From: Pseudonocardia sp. HH130629-09
GTDB lineage: Bacteria; Actinomycetota; Actinomycetes; Mycobacteriales; Pseudonocardiaceae
Length of the DNA stretch: 64,000 bases
Direction: 5' to 3'
NCBI RefSeq assembly: GCF_001294645.1
Contig: NZ_CP011868.1
Span: forward strand, 2,480,001-2,544,000
Both the position numbers and the translations under genes were made by a program. This document shows, piece by piece, positions 9,398 to 17,331 of the stretch. Every line of letters starts with the position of its first letter. Position 1 is the stretch's first letter. The notes beneath the pieces were generated by a model that did no database searches, was not told the origin of the DNA, and saw only the letters and a program-made list of their open reading frames with translations.

Positions 9398-10463
9398 GCT
9401 CGCGGGGCAGCCCGGTCAGTGCCCTGGCCGGGCCGCCCGCGGCCACGTGCAGGGTGTCCTCGATCCGCACCCCGCCCCGCCCGTCGAGGTAGATGCCCGG
9501 CTCGACGGTCACGACGGTGCCGGCGTCGATCCGGCCGGTGGCGGTGGTCGCGAGCCACGGCGGCTCGTGCACCGCGAGCCCGACCCCGTGCCCGAGCCCG
9601 TGCAGGAACCGTTCGCCGTGCCCGGCGGCGGTGACGAGGTCCCGGGCCGCCGCGTCGACGGCGGTCACCGAGGCCCCGTCGACGAGCGCGGCCCGCCCGG
9701 CCGCCGCCGCGGCGTCGACCAGGGCGTGCAGCTCACGCTGCCAGTCCGCGGCCGGGCCCAGGCAGAACGTCCGGGTGGTGTCGGAGTGGTAGCCGTCGAG
9801 CGCCGCCCCGAAGTCGATCTTGACGAGGTCGCCGCGACGCAGCTCGGTGCCGGTGGGGCGGTGGTGCGGCACCGCGGAGTGCGGGCCCGCGGCGAGGATG
9901 GTGTCGAAGGCGGGGCCGTCGGCACCCAGGCGGCGCATCCGGTCGTCGAGCTCACGCGCGACGTCGGCCTCGGTGCGTCCCGGGCGCAGGCCGCCGTCGT
10001 CGAGCAGGCCGCGCAGCGCGGTGTCGGCCAGCGCGCAGGCGGCGGCGATCCGCTCGACCTCGTCGGCGTCCTTCACCGCGCGCAGCCGCCCGACCAGGCC
10101 GGGTGCCCGGCGCAGCCGGCGGCCGGGGACGGCGTCGCGCACGGCCGCCAGGCCGTCGACGGTGAGCGTCGCGGAGTCGTAGCCGAGGGTCCGCCCGGCC
10201 CGGACGCGGGCCGCGGCGGCCGGGGCACTCGGCCGCTCGACGAGGATCTCCAGGCCGGGGCACTGCTCGGCGGCCTGGACGCGGTAGCGCCCGTCGGTGC
10301 AGAGCAGGTCCTCCCCCGGGTCGACGGCGATCACCGCGGCGGCGTTGGAACCGGTGAACCCGGTGAGGTAACGGACGTCGAGCAGGTCGGTGACCAGCAG
10401 CGCGTCCAGTCCGGCGGCGGGGAGCAGGGCGCGCAGGGTGTCGCGCCGGGCGGGGTGGGACAT
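9384..10463 (-). CDS. pepQ: Xaa-Pro aminopeptidase/dipeptidase (M24B)
   Basis: This 359-residue protein has a creatinase-like N-terminal domain (DVRYLTGFTGSNAAAV) and a pita-bread catalytic domain. All five expected metal ligands are visible: two Asp in KIDFGAALDGYHSDTTRTF, His in HGLGHGVGLAVHEPP, and Glu in TVEPGIYL and GVRIED. Such enzymes release an N-terminal residue ahead of proline. In the usual actinobacterial order pepQ sits between aroB and efp; here aroB is 16 kb away on one side and efp 5 kb away on the other. The ATG at 10463 gives the natural start (MSHPARRDTLRALL). Confidence 0.92.
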   Translation of the reverse strand: MSHPARRDTLRALLPAAGLDALLVTDLLDVRYLTGFTGSNAAAVIAVDPGEDLLCTDGRYRVQAAEQCPGLEILVERPSAPAAAARVRAGRTLGYDSATLTVDGLAAVRDAVPGRRLRRAPGLVGRLRAVKDADEVERIAAACALADTALRGLLDDGGLRPGRTEADVARELDDRMRRLGADGPAFDTILAAGPHSAVPHHRPTGTELRRGDLVKIDFGAALDGYHSDTTRTFCLGPAADWQRELHALVDAAAAAGRAALVDGASVTAVDAAARDLVTAAGHGERFLHGLGHGVGLAVHEPPWLATTATGRIDAGTVVTVEPGIYLDGRGGVRIEDTLHVAAGGPARALTGLPRELIEI

Positions 10464-10493
10464 GCCCCGAACCCTATGTCTAGGGTCGCGGCC

Positions 10494-11210
10494 ATGGGTC
10501 TCTACTTCCGCCAGCTGCTGTCGGGCCAGGACTACGCCGTGGGCGACCAGGTGGCCACCCAGATGGTCAACTTCTCGTACCTGATCGGCGACGACGAGAC
10601 CCGCGAGGCCGTCGTCGTCGACCCGGCCTACTCCCCCGACGAGCTGGTCGCGACCCTCGACGCGGACGGCATGCGCCTGACCGGGGTGCTCGCCACCCAC
10701 CATCACCCCGACCACGTCGGCGGCACGATGATGGGCTTCGACCTCGTCGGCGTCGCGCAGCTGATCGGGTCGCACCCGGTGCCGATCCACGTGCAGCGCG
10801 CCGAGGCCGACTACGTGACCCGGGTGACCGGACTGTCGGCGACCGACCTGACCCCGCACGACCACGACGACGTCGTCGAGGTCGGGAACGTCGCGATCCG
10901 GCTGCTGCACACCCCCGGCCACACCCCGGGCTCGCAGTGCTTCCTGGTGCCGGACCCGGACGGCGACCGGCTCGTCGCCGGGGACACCCTGTTCCTTCAG
11001 GGTTGCGGGCGCACCGACTTCCCGGGCGGCGACACCGCGCAGATGTACCACTCACTGCAGCAGCTGGCGGCGCTGAAGGGCAACCCGACGGTGTACCCGG
11101 GGCACCGCTACTCCCCGGCGTCGCACGCCCCGCTGGCCGAGGTGCAGCGGACGAACACCGTCTACCGGGCGACGTCGGTGCAGCAGTTCGTGGCGGCGTT
11201 CGGCTCCTGA
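10494..11210 (+). CDS. MBL-fold metallo-hydrolase (glyoxalase II-like)
   Basis: This protein of about 238 residues has the full metallo-beta-lactamase set: THHHPDHVGG (HxHxDH), HTPGHTPGSQC, LVAGDTLF with GRTDFPGGD, and VYPGHRY with a final metal His. The residue pattern places it with glyoxalase II and persulfide dioxygenase-like hydrolases, which act on thioesters or low-molecular-weight thiol adducts. In an actinomycete the thiol would be mycothiol, but substrate is not shown by the sequence. An in-frame ATG at 10476 exists, but 10494 (MGLYFRQLLSGQDYAVGD) matches the family start. It diverges from pepQ. Confidence 0.85.
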   Translation: MGLYFRQLLSGQDYAVGDQVATQMVNFSYLIGDDETREAVVVDPAYSPDELVATLDADGMRLTGVLATHHHPDHVGGTMMGFDLVGVAQLIGSHPVPIHVQRAEADYVTRVTGLSATDLTPHDHDDVVEVGNVAIRLLHTPGHTPGSQCFLVPDPDGDRLVAGDTLFLQGCGRTDFPGGDTAQMYHSLQQLAALKGNPTVYPGHRYSPASHAPLAEVQRTNTVYRATSVQQFVAAFGS

Positions 11211-11273
11211 GCCGACCCGGCGTCGTGTGGGTGGTGATCACGGCCCGGACGGCGACCGCCTGCTCACGCTGCC

Positions 11274-11699
11274 TCAGTGGGTCTCGTCGTAGTCGAGCCG
11301 GGACACCTGGACGTGCGTCTGGTGCCGCTCGGCCCAGTCGGTGAGCAGCGACAGGGTCCGCGCGAGCTCCCGGGCCGCCTCGGTCAACCGATACTCCGCC
11401 CTGGGCGGCACCGTCGCGTACACCGTGCGAGTCAGCAACCCGTCCCGCTCCAGGTTCCGCAGCGTCAAGGTCAGCATCCGTCTACTGATGCCCGGGATGC
11501 CCCGCTAGAGCTCGGTGAACCGCGCGACCTCCTCCGCACCGATGAGCGTGAGCACACCGATCGCCCACTTCCCACTGACCCGGTCCAGCACCTCGTTCAA
11601 CGGACAGACGTGGTGGACGGCGTCGTGCCCGCCGGAGGGACGGGGTCGAGCGGCCTCGTCGAACGCCGAGGCCTGGTCACTGTTCGACACCTCCGTCAT
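11274..11699 (-). pseudogene. HxlR-family transcriptional regulator, broken by an in-frame TAG
   Basis: From the ATG at 11699 the frame gives VCPLNEVLDRVSGKWAIGVL, the winged-helix start of HxlR regulators. After RFTEL there is a TAG at 11505-11507, and the same frame continues with RGIPGISRRMLTLTLRNLE and AEYRLTEAARELARTLSLL, the rest of the family domain, to 11274. The stop replaces what is normally a Gln or Arg codon (CAG to TAG fits). Only this single substitution breaks a normal-length gene of about 140 codons. HxlR proteins usually sense electrophiles or redox state and repress a neighbour, possibly the metallo-hydrolase here. Confidence 0.8.
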
Positions 11700-11781
11700 C
11701 GTAGGTGGCCAAGGCGCCGTGGCCGAGGAGGATCTCCGTCGCCGATCGCACGGCTGCCTCCGCGCTCGTGAAGCTGCTGGA

Positions 11782-12133
11782 TCATGCGGCAACCCAGTCC
11801 GGGGACCAGACCTGGTCTGCCGTGGCGGTGCGGTGTGCTCGGAGGTGGTCGCGCAGTCTGTCGAGGACGGGGTGCTGGTGGCCGGAGCGGGTGAGCAGCA
11901 CGTGCGGGTAGAGCGGCGTCGGGTCCCGTAGTGGGATGCGGCGCAGCCGGTAGCTCTCGGGCCACAGGTAGCGGTCACCGGCACCGACCAGGGTCGCCTG
12001 ATCCGCGGAGTCGGCCAGAGCGTCCATGAGTGCCTCGTCGCCGAAGTGGGGGCCCAGCGCGTCGCATGGTGAGCCCGAACTGCTGCGAGAGTGACCGGTA
12101 GAAGTCTGCCCACTCGGTACCCGGCCGGATCCC
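11782..12133 (-). pseudogene. LysR-family regulator, C-terminal part (split by the IS3-family element, plus a frameshift)
   Basis: This is the 3' half of the LysR gene whose 5' half lies at 13405-13987. Next to the insertion it reads GTEWADFYRSLSQQFGLTM. A C-run (five C on the coding strand, + strand 12048-12052) then shifts the frame, after which GPHFGDEALMDALADSADQA and YLWPESYRLRRIPL complete the effector-binding domain. With four C the frame would be open. Removing the IS and one TCCC repeat rejoins the two halves in frame as HRVWIPGI-RPGTEW, so the insertion target is certain. The frameshift is a separate event. Confidence 0.85.
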
Positions 12134-12179
12134 TGCGGTTCCCCCATGATCGGGGAGGCATCAGCTATAAGGGGTAGCG

Positions 12180-12470
12180 ATGCCAGAGGTACGGAAGCGC
12201 TACGACCGGGAGTTCCGTGACGGAGCGGTCCGGGTCGTGGAGGAGACGGGCAAGCCGATCGCCCAGGTCGCCCGTGACCTGGGGGTCAACGAGGGCACGC
12301 TGGGCAACTGGGTGGCCCGTGCACGAGAGGCCCGCGAGGACACCGAGGGCCTGTCTCGCGGCGGCGTCGAGGAGCTCAAGCGGCTGCGCGCGGAGAACGC
12401 CGAGCTGCGGATGGAGCGTGATGTCCTCAAGCGATCCGTGGTCCTGTGGGTCAAGGAGGCGACGAAGTGA
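12180..12470 (+). CDS. IS3-family transposase OrfA (helix-turn-helix subunit)
   Basis: This 96-residue protein starts RKRYDREFRDGAVRVV, continues with the helix-turn-helix IAQVARDLGVNEGTLGNWV, and ends in a leucine-rich coiled coil (LKRLRAENAELRMERDVLKR). That is the standard OrfA layout for binding the terminal repeats. The stop overlaps the GTG of orfB (GTGA at 12467-12470). In many IS3 elements the two frames are joined by -1 frameshifting into one transposase; here the overlapping start suggests coupled re-initiation may be used instead or as well. Confidence 0.93.
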   Translation: MPEVRKRYDREFRDGAVRVVEETGKPIAQVARDLGVNEGTLGNWVARAREAREDTEGLSRGGVEELKRLRAENAELRMERDVLKRSVVLWVKEATK

Positions 12471-13375
12471 GCGTGGCCCGTTTCATCGCCGACCAGAGGA
12501 CCTTCCACCGGGTGCCGCACACGCTGGCCTGCGCCCTGTTGGGGGTGTCGATCTCCTGGCTGTACAAGTGGCTCGACCGCGCCGCGCGTTCCGACGGTGG
12601 TGCCACCGCGACCGAGAAGCGCCGCTGCGCGTTGGACGCCGCCGTGGCCGTGGCGTTCGACGACGCCCAGCGGCTACACGGCTCACCCCGTCTGCACGCC
12701 GACCTGTGTGAGGCCGGATGGCGGGTGTCGGAGAAGACCGTGGCGGACTCGATGCGCCGCCAGGGCCTGGTCGCCCGCCGGATCAAGCGGCACAACGGGC
12801 TGACCCGCCAGGACCGCACGGCGCCGAAGTTCCCGGACCTGCTTCGTCGGGGTTTCACTGCGGCCGAGCCGAACCGCAGATGGGTCGGGGACATGACCGA
12901 GATCCCCACCGCGGCCGGGAAGTTGTATCTGGCCACGGTGATCGACCTGTACTCGCGGCGGCTGCTCGGCGCGGCCACGGGGCTGCACCCGAACGCCGAG
13001 CTGGCGTGTGCGGCGATCCGGATGGCGGTGGCGGCCCGCGGCGGGGCGGACCGAATCGCCGGGGTGATCTTCCACACCGACCGCGGGTCGACCTACACCG
13101 CGGGCGCGTTCACCGCTCTGTGTCGGCGGCTCGACATCCGTCAGTCGATGGGCCGGGTCGGGTCGTGTTTCGACAATGCCGCGGCGGAGGCGTTCTTCTC
13201 CAGCCTGGAGTGGGAAGTGCTGTCCCGCAACGACTTCGACACCATCAGTAGGGCGCGGGCGGCGGTCATCGACTGGTGTTACGGCTTCTACAACCACCGG
13301 CGGCGACACAGTGCCGCCGCCGGGCTCTCACCGATCAACTACGAGAACGCCGCCCTCACCCGAGACGCGGCATAA
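12467..13375 (+). CDS. IS3-family transposase OrfB (DDE integrase domain)
   Basis: Starting at the GTG at 12467 this gives about 302 residues. HTH_21-like RLHGSPRLHADLCEAGWRVS precedes the rve integrase core. The catalytic triad is visible: Asp in WVGDMTEIPT, Asp in IFHTDRGSTY, and Glu in DNAAAEAFFSSLE. The C-terminus has the characteristic FYNHRRRHSAAAGLSPINYE. No frameshift or stop is seen. It acts with OrfA on the inverted repeats at 12134 and 13404. Confidence 0.95.
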   Translation: MSVARFIADQRTFHRVPHTLACALLGVSISWLYKWLDRAARSDGGATATEKRRCALDAAVAVAFDDAQRLHGSPRLHADLCEAGWRVSEKTVADSMRRQGLVARRIKRHNGLTRQDRTAPKFPDLLRRGFTAAEPNRRWVGDMTEIPTAAGKLYLATVIDLYSRRLLGAATGLHPNAELACAAIRMAVAARGGADRIAGVIFHTDRGSTYTAGAFTALCRRLDIRQSMGRVGSCFDNAAAEAFFSSLEWEVLSRNDFDTISRARAAVIDWCYGFYNHRRRHSAAAGLSPINYENAALTRDAA

Positions 13376-13404
13376 GAACCCTCCACGATCTCGGGGGAAC
13401 CGCA

Positions 13405-13987
13405 TCCCGGGGATCCAGACCCTGTGCCCGGCGAGATCCTCCGGGCGGAGCTGGTCTGCGCCGGCCAGGGGGTGGGCAGGGCCGAGCAGGGCCTGCAGCG
13501 GGTTGTCCAGGAGCCGCTCGGCCCGGACCCCGGGCGGGATCTGGTCAGCCCGGATGGCGCGGAAGGAGACGTCCACACTCCCGTCCAGGACGGTGCGGAC
13601 TGCGTCGAGGGCTCCCTGTGCGGCCAGGGTGACCGTGTCCAGAGCGGTGCCCGGGTTGGCGCGGTAGAAGGCGTAGACGGCCTGGGCCGGGGCGATGCGC
13701 CGGTTGAGGACGTCCACCCGCAACGGCCTGCGCTGCGGGTGGACCGCCTGCTGAGCCTGCTCGACCGCGGCGAGGATCTTCTTCGCGTGGGGGAGGAACG
13801 CCTGCCCGTCCAGGCTCGCCCGCGACCCGCGGGAGCTGCGTACCAGGAGCGTGACCCCCAGGTGTTTCTCCAGGGCGGCCACCCGTTTGGAGACGGCCTG
13901 CTGGCTGATCCTCAGGTCGTCGGCGGCGGCCTGGAACTGCCCGGTCTCCGCCACGGCCACGAATGTGCGGAGCGCCTGGAAGTCCAC
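13405..13987 (-). pseudogene. LysR-family regulator, N-terminal part (split by the IS3-family element)
   Basis: From a GTG at 13987 the frame gives the LysR winged helix-turn-helix: [40 protein letters not shown] and [10 protein letters not shown]. The first half of the periplasmic-binding-like effector domain follows, up to [10 protein letters not shown], where the IS begins. The gene diverges from the acetyltransferase at 14078 with about 90 bases between, the usual arrangement for a LysR regulator and its target. The split gene cannot make a full protein, so the target is probably now unregulated. Confidence 0.88.
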
Positions 13988-14077
13988 GCCCTGACTGTAG
14001 GAGCACAACCGGTGGTTGTGGCCAGGGGCGCGCGGTTGTTTGATCCGTGTCCGGGTGCGCTGCTGGGATCAGGCCTC

Positions 14078-14629
14078 ATGAGCACCCGCACAGACCAGGT
14101 CATGCATGTCCGAACTCGCAACTTCGCGCGTTTCGCGGCGCGGATCGCGGAGGTGACCGATGCGACGTCCCGACTGAACGTGCTTGCGTTCAGCGACACC
14201 GAGACCCGCGCTGAACTCCTGGCAGTTGTCTTCGGCAGGCCGCTGCCGGAGACGGTGACGATCTACCCGCCGTTCTTCACCGAGCACGGCCTGCGTACAC
14301 GGTTCGGGACGAACGTCTTCGTCAACCAGGGCTGCACCTTCATGGACGGTGGCGGCATCACCATCGGTGACGACGTCATGATCGGCCCGAAGGTCAACCT
14401 GATCACCGGTGGGCACCCCCTACCTCTGGCAGAGCGACGTGAGTACACCGCCAGCGCCCCGATCGTGATCGAGGACGACGTGTGGGTCGGGGCGGCTGCC
14501 ACCATCACGCAGGGCGTGACCATCGGCCCCGGCGCGGTCGTGGCGGCCGGAGCGGTCGTGACCCGGGACGTTCCCGCCGGGACCGTGGTGGCCGGGGTGC
14601 CCGCACGGGTGGTCAAGACCATCGGCTGA
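14078..14629 (+). CDS. hexapeptide-repeat sugar O-acetyltransferase (LacA/Maa-like)
   Basis: This 183-residue protein has an N-terminal Mac-type helical part (residues 1-60) and a left-handed beta-helix: [39 protein letters not shown] with the catalytic His in [24 protein letters not shown] and [20 protein letters not shown]. Such acetyl-CoA-dependent enzymes acetylate galactosides, maltose or related sugars. The start ATG at 14078 is preceded by a weak AGG. It diverges from the broken LysR gene, its probable former regulator. Confidence 0.88.
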   Translation: MSTRTDQVMHVRTRNFARFAARIAEVTDATSRLNVLAFSDTETRAELLAVVFGRPLPETVTIYPPFFTEHGLRTRFGTNVFVNQGCTFMDGGGITIGDDVMIGPKVNLITGGHPLPLAERREYTASAPIVIEDDVWVGAAATITQGVTIGPGAVVAAGAVVTRDVPAGTVVAGVPARVVKTIG

Positions 14630-14746
14630 TCACGGGCAGCCCCCTGGGCCCTGCCCACGCGCGGACCGCCCGCGCCGTCCTGCGACTACGCCGCCACGAC
14701 CCGACAACCGGTGCTAGCTGCCGCTGGTCAGGAAGTTCTTGATCCC

Positions 14747-16156
14747 TCAGCGCTGCTGCGCGAGGACCTCCCCGAGGATGATCGCCGCTTGGTCGAACGC
14801 GTCAGGGTTCGGGCCTGCGAAGCTGAGGCGTACGTACGGAGCCGTGGGCTCGGCGGGGAACCACTCGTTCCCCGCAGCGACGGCGAGGCCGCGCAGCTCC
14901 GCTTCCTGTGTCAAGCGGGCGAGGTCGGTCCCGTACGGGAGACGGACCCAGAGGCTGAGGCCGCCCGCAGGGATTCCCTCGATCGTCGCGTCGGAGGTGT
15001 GCGTTGTGAGCGCGGCGACGAGGAGATCCCGTCGGGCGCGGAGCTGCTTGCGGAGGGCACGGCGGTGTGATCGCCATGCGGGCTGCGTCACAACGTCGAG
15101 GGCGGCGGCCTGAAGCAGTCCGCTCACGTACATCGACTGGGGCTGCAGCTCCGTGAGGAGACGATGGTGGAGCGGGCCGCGGGCGACGAGCGCGGCCACG
15201 CGGATGGCCGGCGAGACGCTCTTGGTCAGGGAGCGCAGGTAGACAACGTGCCCGGAGTCGTCCCTCGTGACGACCGGTACGGGGTCAGCAGTGATGCCGA
15301 AGTCGTGGGCCCAATCGTCCTCGATGAGGAACGCGCCGTGCGCGCGGACGATTTCGAGGACGTGGGCGGCGCGTGCGGCGGACCATCGCGCACCAGTGGG
15401 GTTGGCGAAGTTCGGCTGCGCGTAGAAGCCGCGCGCGCCGGTCTCGGTGAAGGCGCGCTCGAGAGCGCTGACGTCGGGGCCCTCGGTGCTCGCGGGAACG
15501 GGCACGAGGGCGGTGCCGACCTGACCAGCGGCGAGGATCGCTCCCCAGTACGTCGGCGATTCGATGAGGATCGCGCCGCCCGGTCCCGCGATGCTACGGA
15601 ACAGGACGGCGAGGCCGAGCTGGCTGCCGGGCACGATGATCACGTCCCGCGCCGAGGGGCCGGTGACGTCTGCGGGCGTCTGGGCGGCGATCTCGGCGGC
15701 GAACCAGGCTCGGAGCCCCGCGAGCCCTGCCGACCCGGTGCGTTCGAGTGCCGCGTCGCCGCGGCCCGCCCGGGCAATTGCCGGCCGCAGGAGGCGTTCG
15801 GGGAGCAGGCCGCGGTCGGGGTAACCCGAGTGCAGGGAGATCGCATCGCTGCGGACCGTGCGGAGAGCACTCGACGCGGCGGCGGGGACTGCTCCTGCCG
15901 CCCCGAGGGTGGCGGTCTGCCAGGAGAGGTCCACCGGGCGCAGCTCACGGGTGGCACTGACGAACGTCCCCGCGCCGGGGCGGGTCTCGATGAGCCCACG
16001 ACACACCAGCGATCGCAGAGCCGCCTGAACCGTGACCGGACTGACGCCGTGGTGCGCCGTCAGTTCGCGCGTCGACGGCAGGCGCGCACCGGGCGCGGCG
16101 GAGGAGATCCATGTCTCCAGAGCCGCCTCGACCAGCCCACTGCTACGCTGATTCAT
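14747..16156 (-). CDS. MocR-type regulator (GntR helix-turn-helix fused to an aminotransferase-like PLP domain)
   Basis: This 469-residue protein has a GntR winged helix at about 10-75 (ARLPSTRELTAHHGVSPVTV, GLIETRPGAGTFV) and then a fold-type I aminotransferase domain. The latter includes PGSQLGLAVLFRSIAGPGG, NFANPTGARWS and the PLP Lys in LRSLTKSVSPAIRVAALVA. MocR proteins bind PLP or an amino-acid aldimine and usually regulate a divergent gene. Here the start codon at 16156 overlaps that of the EamA gene at 16155. The last residues (IILGEVLAQQR) end normally. Confidence 0.92.
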   Translation of the reverse strand: MNQRSSGLVEAALETWISSAAPGARLPSTRELTAHHGVSPVTVQAALRSLVCRGLIETRPGAGTFVSATRELRPVDLSWQTATLGAAGAVPAAASSALRTVRSDAISLHSGYPDRGLLPERLLRPAIARAGRGDAALERTGSAGLAGLRAWFAAEIAAQTPADVTGPSARDVIIVPGSQLGLAVLFRSIAGPGGAILIESPTYWGAILAAGQVGTALVPVPASTEGPDVSALERAFTETGARGFYAQPNFANPTGARWSAARAAHVLEIVRAHGAFLIEDDWAHDFGITADPVPVVTRDDSGHVVYLRSLTKSVSPAIRVAALVARGPLHHRLLTELQPQSMYVSGLLQAAALDVVTQPAWRSHRRALRKQLRARRDLLVAALTTHTSDATIEGIPAGGLSLWVRLPYGTDLARLTQEAELRGLAVAAGNEWFPAEPTAPYVRLSFAGPNPDAFDQAAIILGEVLAQQR

Positions 16157-17138
16157 GAGTGAGGATAGTAGCGCTACTGTCTCTCCCGGCCGTCCGCTAT
16201 CGCTGTTCGTTCTACCGTCTCGTCCAGGCCTGAGCTGGGGCTTCCTCGGCGTCCTCGCCTTCTCGTTCACCGTCCCGCTGACTCGGCTCGCCCTCGGGTC
16301 CGGGCACCTGTCGCCGCTGTTCGTCGGCAGCGCCCGCGCGGTGGTTGCCGCGTTGCTTGCAGGTCTGGCGCTCTGGTTCTCGCAGTCCCCACGTCCACGC
16401 GGACGGGAGTGGATCGGCGTCGGGGTCGTGGCAGCTGGTGCCGTGCTCGGCTTCCCGCTACTCACCTCGATCGCGCTGACGCAGACGCCCGCGAGCCACG
16501 GGGCAGTGGTCATTGCACTCCTGCCCGCCACCACTGCGATCGTCTCCGTCGTTCGCACGGGCGAACGACCCGGTCGCATGTTCTGGGTCACCTCGGCAGG
16601 CGGGGCGGTCGCCGCCGTGCTGTTCGCCGCGGTACAGGGACATACATTCGGACAGCTGCAGGCCGCCGACGTCCTGCTGTTCGCAGCCGTGATCGTCTGC
16701 GCCCTTGCCTACGCCGAGGGCGGGATCCTGTCCCGCCGCCTCGGAGCCTGGCAGACGATCTCGTGGGCGCTGCTCGCTACCGCGCCGGTGACCGTCCTCC
16801 TCACCGGATGGGCAGTCGTCGACCAGCCACCGGCCGGAACGCCGGCTGAGTGGCTCGCCTTCGCCTACCTGGGCGTCGTGAGCATGTTCCTGGGCTTCGT
16901 CGCCTGGTACCGCGGCCTCGCGATCGGCCCACTCGCGCAGGTCAGCCAGATCCAGCTCGCCCAGCCCGTGATGAGCATCGGCTGGGCGGCGCTGATCCTC
17001 CACGAGAGCATCACCTGGCCAACACTCCTCGGCGGCGTCGCGGTCGTCGCGTGTGCGCTCGTCGCCGTCCGATCACGCACCCGGCCATCGTCGACGTTGC
17101 GCAGGCACGCACACTCGGGCGACAGGGTCGGGCAGTGA
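16155..17138 (+). CDS. EamA-family (DMT) transporter
   Basis: This 327-residue protein has ten hydrophobic segments arranged as two EamA halves: WGFLGVLAFSFTVPLTRLAL and SHGAVVIALLPATTAIVSVV in the first, VLLFAAVIVCALAYAEGGIL and SMFLGFVAWYRGLAIGPLAQ in the second. The family exports or imports small metabolites, often amino acids or vitamin B6-related compounds when paired with MocR. The only early in-frame start is the ATG at 16155, leaving about 27 non-membrane residues and no upstream ribosome binding site, because the preceding bases belong to the MocR start. Translation may be leaderless. Confidence 0.88.
   Translation: MSEDSSATVSPGRPLSLFVLPSRPGLSWGFLGVLAFSFTVPLTRLALGSGHLSPLFVGSARAVVAALLAGLALWFSQSPRPRGREWIGVGVVAAGAVLGFPLLTSIALTQTPASHGAVVIALLPATTAIVSVVRTGERPGRMFWVTSAGGAVAAVLFAAVQGHTFGQLQAADVLLFAAVIVCALAYAEGGILSRRLGAWQTISWALLATAPVTVLLTGWAVVDQPPAGTPAEWLAFAYLGVVSMFLGFVAWYRGLAIGPLAQVSQIQLAQPVMSIGWAALILHESITWPTLLGGVAVVACALVAVRSRTRPSSTLRRHAHSGDRVGQ
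16167..16178. promoter_or_regulatory. palindromic operator candidate between MocR and EamA starts
   Basis: AGTAGCGCTACT is a perfect 12-base palindrome, just inside the first codons of the EamA frame and 11 bases upstream of the MocR ATG on the other strand. A related half-site, CTGCTACGCTG, lies at 16140-16150 on the other side of the two starts. This is the expected place for the MocR protein to control both genes. Assignment is by position and symmetry only. Confidence 0.5.
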
Positions 17139-17331
17139 GGCGGGCGTCCGGCCGGTCCATCGTCGGAACGCACTGCTCACTGGCGGAAGGGGCGTCAGCG
17201 TCAAGTCGCGGGGCCCCCGAGCACAGCGGCTCACTGCCGCACAGGAAGTACCGAGCAACTCAACTGAACACAGTGTCCACCATAAGTTACGCTGTGCCAA
17301 CTACGGCAATGGCGCTACTGGAGGTCGGTGG

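Larger units (their letters stand above)
12134..13404 (+). mobile_element. complete IS3-family insertion sequence, 1271 bp
   Basis: The ends are inverted repeats. The left end begins TGCGGTTCCCCCATGATCGG, and the reverse complement of the right end begins TGCGGTTCCCCCGAGATCGT; 12 of the outer 12 bases match and similarity continues inwards. They are flanked by a 4-base target duplication TCCC (12130-12133 and 13405-13408). The element carries two overlapping genes, orfA and orfB, in the typical IS3 arrangement, both apparently intact, so it may still move. It interrupts a LysR gene on the opposite strand. Confidence 0.95.
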
